Assembly: GCA_033063855.1 (NCBI GenBank)
Contig: CP093830.1
Location: 10,106,854 to 10,170,853, forward strand
Source: Smittia aterrima
Lineage: Eukaryota; Arthropoda; Insecta; Diptera; Chironomidae
Direction of reading: 5' to 3'
Length of the DNA stretch: 64,000 nucleotides
Shown here piece after piece: positions 12,001 to 21,153 of the stretch. Both the position numbers and the translations under genes were made by a program. A model generated the notes under the pieces. It was not told where the DNA came from. It did not search any database and was given only the letters and a program-made list of their open reading frames with translations. Positions within the stretch are counted from its first letter, which is position 1. Each line of letters opens with the position of its first letter.

Positions 12001-14567
12001 TTCTATTGTTCCGTACGGTTCTTCACATCTTCGTCATTGAATTCGCAATCAAATCTATGACTCAAGATACCGAAGCTTCATGAAAATTCTGAAATTTTCG
12101 GGATGAACAACAACGGCAATGGAATTGTTATTGACTTAGGTAGCTAACGAGAAGAGAAAAAAAAACGAAGCCGTGCAATTCCAGCCACAGCAACTTTCTA
12201 TTTCAATACAACGTCTCACACTTTTTTCATGGCTTTTCGATACCGAAAAGCTTGAAAACTTTGTTCCGGATGGTGCGTCAAGTAGTTTCAATTACAAGAT
12301 TTATATAATCGACCTTATGGTTCGGTTTGGAAACTCGCTCTCTTTGGGTATGATCAGTTTCGCTCTTGTTGTTGGGCGAGTGGATAAAATATTTATAACA
12401 TAGACTTGCTGGCGGTAGACATGGTGACAATTGCGTCGTAACAAATTTTGAAGACGTTACGAAGCTGATAAGACGATAAGAAAATCAATAGGAGCTTCAA
12501 CAAGCTTCGTTACACGACTGTACTTTGTTCTATCGTTAAATAAATAATCAAAGCACCGCCGATGACATCACAACTGCAACTGCGTTTGAAACTATCAAGG
12601 AAATTACATCAATTGATGTTTATGCAAGTCGATCGCTTGCATCGATTTATAATTTAAATGACTACCATAACATTATAACCAAAGGAGCTACATTAAGAAA
12701 GGTCGTTATCAATTATACTTTTCCCCTTTCGCGACCTTGTAAAATACATTTCTGAGTGAATTACATAGGAAGCTTTTAAACCCCAGTCAATAAATACGTA
12801 ATTACTATTCGGGTTGTCTTTAGTGCGTTCTTGTCCCAATTTTTACGTCAGAATTGCGAGTGAACGTGAGAACAAGCAAATGTTTTGAATAAATTTTCTA
12901 AAGAAAAAAAAACTTGCAATTTCCTGTTTATCATCACTCGACGCTTTCCAGGTAAAGCTGATAAGACGATGAGAAGCTTTTTTTCCGTTATGCAAATGTA
13001 ATTCGATTAACAATGAAGTGGATATCGCGAGTAATTAGAAATGATAAATTTACAAGCTCATGATGTTCGTAAATTAACTGTAATTCCCTCTCGTAATTTG
13101 CTATTAACTGTCTGAGTGTGTGGCGCATGAGATAAAGTCATGAATCACTCGCACAAGCCTCAAATTGTTAATTTCACTTCGTTCTTAATTTCATTTTTTT
13201 TGAGCACATGGAGTCGACGTGGGAATCATCTGTGGTGGACCGTTATGTTATTCAAACATTGTGAAAGACAAGGCAGAGCGAGTGGAAGAGCGCGGTGAAG
13301 TTACCTCAACGACTTCCTAATCTTTATAGAGCAGACGATAGCTTGTATCTAAGTTTATTTCGCAAGTGTTTGTTGACGAAAAAAAAAGTAGAATGGGCAA
13401 ATAAAAACAAACAAGACAGAACCAGCGATGGAATAGGAACGACGATAACGTCGGTCGAAATAAATAGAATTGGTCGATAACACGGTAGCGTTAATCGGTT
13501 GGAAGGGAAACAAATATAGGATTGGTCATCCAGACGCTTTCGCTTATCAATCTGCTTCGTTAACTTCTCTCGTTTAATTTATGACTTTAGATTTACGTTT
13601 AGGGCTTTTCTTTTTCTTCGAAGTAGGTGAGTTGATGTTCGACCTAACTCTTAGCAAAGAGAGCTGCCAGCCAGCTCGGCTAATTCTAACCAAACGAGGT
13701 CATCGCTGAAGAGCTTCATCATCGTGATATCCCCCAATGAGAAAAACCGTCCAGTTAATCAGATCGCATTCAGAAGAGCTACAGCTTCTTCTTTCACACC
13801 ACATTAATCGGGAGCTTCACTTTCAAGTCTCGTCGGAACGGAGATACATCAGAAAGTCTCGCGCCATCATTAGCGGTGCGAGCTAGTGACGCAACAGTTT
13901 TGAGTGTGTGAGAAACTCAAAACATTTCATCATGGAATGGGAAATTAATTATAGCAACGAGCGAGAGAGTGAGAGGAGCTAAAGTTTTCCTTCGCAACTA
14001 AAACTATGGAAAACTCTCTCGAGATTTTCACGATTTGACCCCGATTTTCTCATCTCACCGCGTTTAAAGCCACGACATCAGATTCTAATTGCGTTTTCGC
14101 AACGTCATTCTTCGATTTGTCTTTTGATTAGCAAATGCAAAATGCAGATCGGGTTGAGAAACGAAAGTAATTTGGAAACAAAATCGAAAGCGATTCACGT
14201 TATAATTCTCTAAACGAGTTAGCACGATTCTTTATCACTTCGTCGATGGGGGGATTGTTCGTTTCTCACGTATCAGACATAAGGAAGTTGGCTGAGAACA
14301 CTAAATTTAAACAAATTTTTAAGGTCGAATGTCATTTTGACGATTCGTTACTCTCCGATTTATCTACGAGAGATTAGTGAGCTGTTTCTCTGTTCGATAA
14401 GGGACCTGAGGCACACTCACGAGTTGAACAAACAAAAGCTTCAAAGACAATGGAAATCCAATTGGAGCAGAGCGTTTTTGTTTGTTCCACTTTTAGAGGA
14501 ATCATTTCGATGATGTCTGAATTCTGCTCACCTTTGGTTTATTTAGCCATTTTCGCAATGAATCCAT
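6060..14567 (-). CDS. Lst2: Lst2, lateral signalling target protein 2 (FYVE protein)
   Basis: Endosomal FYVE protein; the worm, fly and human (ZFYVE28) relatives restrain EGF-receptor signalling. Five exons join in frame to 798 residues: 14567-14532, 8601-8461, 8407-6954, 6890-6241 and 6175-6060. The N-terminal block matches the family strongly (ADDKSLLARFYHAD, GRSEPERCSRLV, LLGEDRACRAFRAKFPEEVL). A long acidic, Asn- and Ser-rich middle includes a Ser-rich run near residue 520. A second conserved block starts at NLLHRLFVCIAGVADQLQ. The FYVE domain spans about 731-792 with WIPD, the basic RRRHHCRNCG motif and VRVCREC, so PI3P ligands are intact. The 12-codon first exon (MDSLRKWLNKPK) lies 5.9 kb upstream and was found by family resemblance and a matching gtgagc donor. 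The protein is shorter than the fly protein, mostly in the middle. Confidence 0.93.
8602..14531 (-). other. large first intron of Lst2
   Basis: A 5.93-kb intron between the short first exon and exon 2. All open frames inside are short, use rare or non-ATG starts and resemble no family. I found no nested gene, transposon or RNA gene. Large first introns usually hold enhancers, but no specific element can be named here. Confidence 0.6.
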
Positions 14568-15015
14568 AGCGTGTATTTGAATATCTAGCTGCGTTGAATT
14601 AAGTTTTTTGTTTTGTCTTTCACAGCGAACTTGGTTTTTCTTTCGTTTTTAGTTTCACAACAAATTTTTTTTATTCTGATTTATTTACGCTCTCTATCAA
14701 ACATTTTCGTCATTATCGAAATCTTCCTTTTATTAGCGAACTGTTAATTTATCAGCGTATCACGTTCAAACCATTTCTCACACTGAGCAGACGAGACGAA
14801 CAGCTCAAAAAATAAAATGTTTTTTTTGCACAATAACTTGTATACCCCGAGTTGGCACGCCACCTAGTGGTCAACAAATGTAAACAAGTTGAAGTGTTCC
14901 TTGCGATTTCGTGTTCATTGTCCCCTCGTTTCTGACGAAAAAGTAAACAATTTGCAAAATTAATTTAAAACTGAACAGAAATCTCAATCAGCCTTAAATA
15001 TCTAAGTCATTAAAA
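14568..15015. promoter_or_regulatory. divergent promoter Lst2 / DCTN6
   Basis: The two start codons point away from each other, 448 bp apart. The region is T-rich on the Lst2 side. It contains a near-consensus CTCF-type site at 14855-14873. No TATA box at a sensible distance was seen on either side. Confidence 0.6.
14855..14873 (-). promoter_or_regulatory. CTCF-like binding site
   Basis: The minus strand reads TGACCACTAGGTGGCGTGC. Its core CCACTAGGTGGCG fits the conserved CTCF core CCASYAGRKGGCR at every position. Insect CTCF sites share this core and are often found between divergent promoters. Binding is inferred. Confidence 0.5.
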
Positions 15016-15668
15016 ATGTCGAAACAAGAGTAAGTTCTTCAACTAACAATTAAAATAATTTACTTAAAAAATTGTTGATGACTCATTTTAGAAAAATGGG
15101 AGTAAAAGTTATGCCTAAAGCCGTAGTTTGTGAAGATTCTAATATTAAAGGCGATGTCACCATCAGCAGTGGCTCCGTAGTTCATCCATCTGCACAGATA
15201 ATCGCGGAATCTGGTCCCATCGTGATAGGCGAGAACTGTATCATCGAAGAGTATGCGAAAATAATTCATCGGATCCCAACAGGCCACAAACTTTATCAAG
15301 AGAATCCAGAGAAACCTCACGTTCTTGTCATCGGATCGAACAACATCTTTGAAGTTGGATGTACAGTCGAAGCGTTGAAGATTGGCGAGAAAAATATTTT
15401 CGAATGCAAAAGTTATGTTTCGCCTGACGTGACAATTTCTAGTGGCTGCGTGATTGGAGCTGGTTGTCATTTGAGTGGTGAACAACATTTAGTTGAGAAC
15501 ACTGTCATCTTTGGTAAGAATTGTGATCAACGAGAAGCACTTGACAAACAAGGCTCGCATATGCTGCAACTTGATTTTCTACGAAAAATACTCCCAAACT
15601 ATCATCACCTACGAAAGCCTGTCGATATCAAGTCAAAGACAAACTTCAACACATCAACACCCAAATAA
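15016..15668 (+). CDS. DCTN6: dynactin subunit 6 (p27)
   Basis: Subunit of the pointed-end complex of dynactin, which adapts dynein motors to cargo. Exon 1 is only 14 nt (15016-15029, MSKQ plus two bases); exon 2 is 15092-15668. Together they encode 196 residues, the usual p27 size. The body is a left-handed beta-helix of hexapeptide turns, visible as repeated I/V-x-x-x-x-[VI]-G units (NIKGDVTISSGSVVHPSA, IVIGENCIIEEYAKI, VIGSNNIFEVGCTVEA, CVIGAGCHL), followed by an alpha-helical tail (EALDKQGSHMLQLDFLRKIL). The stop codon sits inside AATAAA (15664-15669), with a second hexamer at 15734-15739. The gene converges on the GalNAc-transferase. Confidence 0.95.
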
Positions 15669-15739
15669 AAAGAAATGTCTTCAAATATTTGCAATTCCAT
15701 TTATTAATTTAATTAACAAAAAGATCAAGTAAAAATAAA
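15664..15739 (+). promoter_or_regulatory. polyadenylation signals of DCTN6
   Basis: Two AATAAA hexamers: one overlaps the stop codon (15664-15669), the second is at 15734-15739. The second is the likelier one because it leaves a normal short 3' UTR. Confidence 0.5.
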
Positions 15740-16136
15740 ACACTTTTTCTTATCAAAAGCTTTCTATGTTTTCACTTGTTAAAAAAGTTAAGTTGCGAAT
15801 TTCTTATGAATTTTAAATTTTAGGTGAAACGACGGCCAAAGCTGAAAGATTTCATCAAATTTGTTTTAGCCTTTTGTTTCTGGCACTTTCAATAATTAAT
15901 AAATTTCGACATTTAAGTTTGCGCCGACAAAAAGATGACACAGAAAGCTTCGCAGGATGCTCGTCGTCAAAAATCAAAGGTTACATTAACAAATTGAGCA
16001 CAGTTTGATAATTAAACGTAGACTTTGTACAAAATCTTAGTTTCCAAAAGTTAAGAATTGAAATTCGTTGATTCATTATCATTTGATTTCGTTGGTGCAC
16101 ATTTTTGTTTGAGATTCAAATTTTAGTTGTGATTAA
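15740..16136. other. convergent intergenic spacer DCTN6 / GalNAc-transferase
   Basis: AT-rich spacer without coding potential, mostly GalNAc-transferase 3' UTR. The first minus-strand AATAAA is at 15705-15700, inside the presumed DCTN6 3' UTR, so the two transcripts may overlap. Confidence 0.45.
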
Positions 16137-18336
16137 CTAATCTAAGCTTCTGTCCTTTTTTTGGAATTCCCACTTTTGTGTCTGGGAATTTGGATCACAA
16201 ACGGCTGCGTGGACGTAATTTTTGTCTAAATTCTTGCGATCTGAAAGAAATTTTTAAGTCAACAAAATGAATGAAATGTGAAGTTTAATAATTTACCAAT
16301 GCAAAGCGAAGTTGACTCATGTTTGAGTTGATGATGCGAAGTGTGAACCCACGAGTCGCCGACCTCGTCATCACTATTGCACGGTATCATTACGATATAC
16401 TTAGCCGATCGTCTGAAATCAAATAAATAGAATAAAGAACTTCAAGTTTTTTTTATGAAATCTTACCGATCGTCGATGGTTGCACAACTTCGTTCTGTCC
16501 TAAGAACGTTGTTGTATGTCAATGCGAAGAATTGCGAAGGAGCAATGTCTGGTTTGTAACATGTGTAAACTCCCAGGTTAAACATTTCGTCAATGTTCTG
16601 TTGAAGATCGTCGAAACAGTAATTGTCATTTTTTAATGCAGAAATTCGACCAAAGTTCTGAACATTTCGATTAGGAATGAACTTTTCTGGGTAAACATTT
16701 TTCATGAACCAATCGAATGACTTGCATTTGAGTTTGTCACGAAGAACTTTTCTGTGAGTTACATCCCCGATGTCAGGACTGTTACGAAGATCGGGTCGAT
16801 TCATATAAAGAAGCTCTTGATATTCATCCATCCAGACTCGAGCCATTCTCACTGTGTTGATCCCATGAGTGTCTTTGTCGTTGGGAAAGCTGTAAGGATG
16901 AAACTCTCGGAAGATATGGCCAATGCGTGAGCATGGAATCGTCTCCAAAGTGCCGCCGCACATCCAGATTCTGAAGCTCTGTATTAAGAAGAAAAAAGAA
17001 GTTTTGACAAATGACAATTTAAGTGAAATCACAAAAATTTACCATTTCGAGATTCTCTCCACCCCAACCGTCCATCTGTTCATCATAACTTCCAATTTCC
17101 CAAAAGTAGTCACGAGAAATCGCGAATAATCCGCCAGCCATTGTAGGAGATTGTGTCGGGCAAATTTCAACTTCGTCCTTGCACTCCTTTCGCTGTCGTT
17201 TGCGCTCGCGTTCTGGTACGTCATGCCAATCAAAATGACCGTCCCATGTAAAACCTCCAATCTAAATGAAAATAGGACAAGGCGTTCAATATTTTGAAAT
17301 ATTAATGGTTTCAAGTGAAATTACGTCAAAGCCATAGCCATCTGTGGGATACTCAAAAGTTCTTGATGAAATCACATCGATCAACGGAACAACGACAGAT
17401 TTCGGGGATTCTTGAATGCGACCGAGTAAAGGTTGAAGCCATCCATAAGCACATTCGCAATGAGCGTCTAGAAAGACCATGACGTCGCCTTTGGCTATCT
17501 CTGCTCCAGCCAATCGCGCCTTAACCAAACCTGATCTAGGAGATTTATTCGAGTTATCAGTTTGGAGAGAAAGTATCTCGAATTCATAACGCAACATAGT
17601 TCATCGAAGAGAAAAACCAAAATTATGCAAATTCTTTTGCCTTTGACAAGTTCAATGAACCATTGCGAATGAATTTGTGAAGACGATTGCGAATAATTTA
17701 CTGTTTGTCAAGCCGCAAGAGTTTAACTTTTTCAGGGAAGCGACTTTCAACGTAGCGACTTAATTTTCCCTTGAGATCAGTGAACGATGAAAAGTCATCA
17801 ACGAGAATAATTTCCTTTAACAGCATTGACGGTGCAGTGTTCAGAACGCTGTGAACTGTTCTTAATAAGACGGAGTAAGGTTCTTCAAAGAAAATAATTA
17901 TCACACTAGCTGAGAGCATGTTGGGAACATCATAGTGAACGGAGTGACAGAGATAGTTACGAACATCAGGAGGCGTTCGATTATAGCTGATCTTATCACT
18001 CAGAGCTACGTTGATACCAAATTTGTCGTAACTCTCATCTCCATCTTGCACTTCATCTCCACTCAAAAAACATTCAACGCCGGCGTTGCATAAACCCGGA
18101 ATTTGTCTTCTAATGTCCTTCTCTATCTCTTCATCAAGCGCGAGTTGTTCACGAGATTTTGAGAATAAAATTCGACTTATCACGTCGTTGTTAATTGTTC
18201 CCGGATTCACTTCTCCATTTTGCACAAGAAAAACGCACAAAACCATAAACGCAACGAGTGCAATTTTCACGAATACCGTTGGCTTCAATCTACGATGAAA
18301 CAGCTTGTGATATTTCACATCATAGTGCAGCCACAT
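16137..18336 (-). CDS. polypeptide GalNAc-transferase, isoform B (proximal 5' exon pair)
   Basis: Alternative form of the same gene, 598 residues. Exons 18336-17702 and 17535-17325 replace the distal pair and join, also in phase 0, to the shared exons from 17261. The protein has its own anchor (VFVKIALVAFMVLCVFLV), a different stem and its own donor-binding half: FFEEPYSVLLRTVHSVLN, VDDFSS and DAH at 235-237. The paired exons are clearly homologous to the distal pair (KEIILVDD, YNR, ARLAGA, FLDAHCEC, VPxIDVI), which shows a tandem duplication of exons 1-2. In B the family's Asn before the Glu-Pro is Glu (FFEE against FFNE). Its promoter must lie in the 234 bp between exon 2A and this start, or B must come from the upstream promoter by skipping exons. 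That the shared exons serve both is inferred from phase and the lack of any second 3' half. Confidence 0.85.
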
Positions 18337-20880
18337 TGCGAAAGAGTTTGCATTTAATGCGGAAGTCTCCGCGTTAGAAATGACACTGCCCGGTCCAGAA
18401 GAATTCCTCGCTACACAAAAACATCTTTCGCTCTGTTTTTCTTCTTTTCGATGAAACTTTAACCGGTTTCCTAACGAAATTCAGGTTTTCGCATGCTAAT
18501 AACAAACGATGCGCAGAGCAGTTGACGTGATTTCACTTTTAAATTTGAGGATTTCTAAAGTTGAACTCACCTGAAACGTGTCATATCCATTGGTGCTATA
18601 GTAAAAGTTTTTGGCTTCGATAACGTCTATAATCGGCACGAGGACACTCGTCGGCTTTTCTTTAATCCTCTCCATTAACGGCTCCAGCCACTCGACCACG
18701 CATTCACAATGAGCATCGAGAAACACAAGAGTATCAGCTTTGGCTAAACGTGCTCCGGCTAGACGGGCCCGTATCAAACCCAATCTGCGTAACGAAGAAA
18801 TAAAATGAAATTAATTTAATAAAACGTGTGAATTGTTCCGTGAACTTCTAGATTGTTTTAATAATTAGTTTAAGAAGTCACGACAGCATCAATCTTCTCT
18901 AAGCACGGTTCGTTAAATAAGATTTCATTTGTTCAATCCTTTCCGGGGAAAAGTTGTTCTATGCATTCTACTTGGCTTTTGTTGCTTAATCGGCAACTGG
19001 CGAGGAAACCGCAAAAACTCATCAAAACGTGGGTAGAAGATTAACTTAAACCCTTCTCAATATTCTTCAATCATTCAATACCGCATATTGCGTGATAAAA
19101 ATTCAGATGTAAAGTTAAGCCTCAATCATTTTTCTAACGTTTCATTGCGTACCACGAACGATTTTTTTTTCGCACTTCAGGTGAGAATTATTATTTCAAA
19201 CGCGATTTTGTTTTTGAGCTTCACAAAGCTCTTTTATTCATAGCTACCCCAGGCAAAAAAAAAGTTTGTTAATTTTTATTTTCGTTACTCGGGCGGAAGT
19301 CAAAAAGCGAAATGTATAATTTTCTCGATAAAAAAACCTTTAAGCGCTCCCGCGACATGAAGAAAACAATTCGTTTCGGGTCAAGTGCATCACGAAACGA
19401 AACGTGCGATTTCCTCTTTTTCACTTCTAATCTTTCTTCAATTGTTCTTCGCATCGTCGTCTCTTCAGACAACAATAATGAAGCTATATACACCCAATCA
19501 GTCTCGGAATGTCGTGAACGTGCACTTGACTTGTAATTGGAATGTGATTAACTGGATTATTCTTTGTTAATGAAATTAGTCGGGAACTTCCCGCTGGGAA
19601 GTGTAACTGATACCATCATTAAGACTCGACACGAGAATATAATTGAGACTATACAGTAATGGGACGGCATACATATTGAACGGGTTAGGGTTAAATTATT
19701 TCCATAAACTTTAGGAGAGAGTCTGGAGTGAGCGATCAACTTACAAAAGTCAAGTTTCGAGAATTGAGATCATAAATTCTAATTTTTGACTTTTCCCCTG
19801 AGGCTAATGGATTCAAATTCGTTCTCTCACAACGCACATTCATTCTAATGTCGATAAAAACTCATAAATCATAAAAATGTTTAGTTGTCTATTGCGTTAT
19901 GTACGTTTCACAGATAATTGTCAACAGAGTCGTCACCAATGTTTGGTCATCCGAAAGAAAGAAGAGCCAACTTTCCCCAAAACACGAAAAAAAAAGAAAT
20001 CGCTGGCCACTCTCGGAGAGATTATGCATTATTAATCAACAGATGACCAACAACACTCAAACATCGAAATAAACAATTTGCATAATCGACTTGAAATCGT
20101 TTTGTAGCATTCGCGATTGTGTGAGTGGATCGTTCTTAGATGTCGTGACCATGACATTTAACTATTGAGATTAAGTTGTAGTACTTACCGGTTTTTAAGT
20201 CGAACTACTTTTACTTTGTCGTTGAGTCGGGAAGACACATAGTAATCAAGCTTGTGTTTTAGATCAGCATTGCTTGACCCGTCATCAACGAGAATAATTT
20301 CCTTGAGAAGATTCTTCGGTGTCGTGTTCAAGACACTGTGAACAGTTCTCACAAGAACTGAATACGGCTCGTTGAAGAAGATTACAATAACAGAAGTTGT
20401 GAGCAAGGAGTTGACGTCGTAATGTTTTTTACGACAAGCAGGATGTCTCGCATCTGGCACTGAGCGATTGTAACTGATGTGCTCTGACAGGGCTTGATTT
20501 AATGCAATTTTCTTCAGTTGCTTCTCACCCTCAGCGATGTCTTCAGGATCTCGGAGATGTGCGATCTTTCCGTCTTGACCAAGCTTTGGAATTTCATTTT
20601 GCTTCAACAAGTCGATTTGAATTTCTCGTTCATACTTGTTGACTTGTTTTTCGGACGACGTCTCGCGCTCAATGACTAGCTGGTTATCGTTCTCTGGCTC
20701 CTGGATTTGGTCTGCCTCTTGAATAAGTCTTTGTTGTTGAGGTACATTGATTGATATTTTGGTTTTATCTTCACTAATCGCATTAAAATTGTTGAAGTTC
20801 TTAATGTAAAAGAAGCACAAACAGGCGACGATAGCTAATAAAATTAATTTCGGTATGAAAGTTCTCCTTAACGATAACAT
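16137..20880 (-). CDS. polypeptide GalNAc-transferase, isoform A (distal 5' exon pair)
   Basis: Golgi type II enzyme that starts mucin-type O-glycosylation by moving GalNAc from UDP-GalNAc to Ser/Thr. Exons: 20880-20189, 18784-18571, then the shared exons 17261-17043, 16978-16467, 16412-16297 and 16240-16137, giving 618 residues. There is a short cytosolic tail and an N-terminal membrane anchor (LILLAIVACLCFFYI), then a stem and the GT-A domain with the family stretch around FFNEPYSVLVRTVHSVLN, VDDGSS and the metal-binding DAH at residues 254-256 (FLDAHCE). The shared half has the acceptor-side motif DGWGGENLEMSFRIW and a short C-terminal ricin-type lectin domain (SCATIDD, SLCID, AAVCDPNSQTQKWEF). 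Exon 2A ends at a phase-0 donor that joins exactly to IGGFTWDGHF. Symbol left blank because the exact pgant orthologue is unclear. Confidence 0.9.
18785..20188 (-). other. intron between exons 1A and 2A of the GalNAc-transferase
   Basis: A 1.4-kb intron, far larger than the matching 166-bp intron of the proximal pair. I saw no further copy of the duplicated exons and no nested gene in it. Confidence 0.6.
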
Positions 20881-21153
20881 TTTGAGTAGCTAACACTTTT
20901 AGCTCACGAATTTCGATCTTTTCATTTCGCGAACCGGAATGACAAAAGTTAAAATAACTAAAAAATCATAAAATAAACAAAATCCGTGCTTTCCGACTGA
21001 ACGACTAAATAGAACTGAGTGTTTTGTTTCAGTGAGCTCAAGTTTCTTTTCTTTGGATTTGACATTTTCTGAACGTCCAAAAATTTCTAAACATCGCAAA
21101 AGTATAGAAATCTCTGATAAAGTATAGAATAACTTTGTGAATACATTATTAAC
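20881..21153. promoter_or_regulatory. divergent promoter GalNAc-transferase A / DDX1
   Basis: Only 273 bp separate the two start codons. No clear TATA box is present; the region is AT-rich and likely holds both transcription starts. Confidence 0.5.

Noticed and set aside
12173..12403. 76-codon frame in the Lst2 intron
   Set aside because: It starts at a non-ATG codon and has no recognisable features or splice partners.
15060..15488. 142-codon open frame antisense to DCTN6
   Set aside because: It mirrors the strongly conserved DCTN6 coding exon on the other strand and has no recognisable protein features.
18496..20880. A second, independent GalNAc-transferase gene made of exons 1A and 2A only
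   Set aside because: No acceptor-side or lectin exons follow before exon 1B, and the exon 2A donor joins in phase 0 to the shared exon at 17261, so alternative 5' ends of one gene is the simpler reading. A truncated pseudogene cannot be fully excluded.
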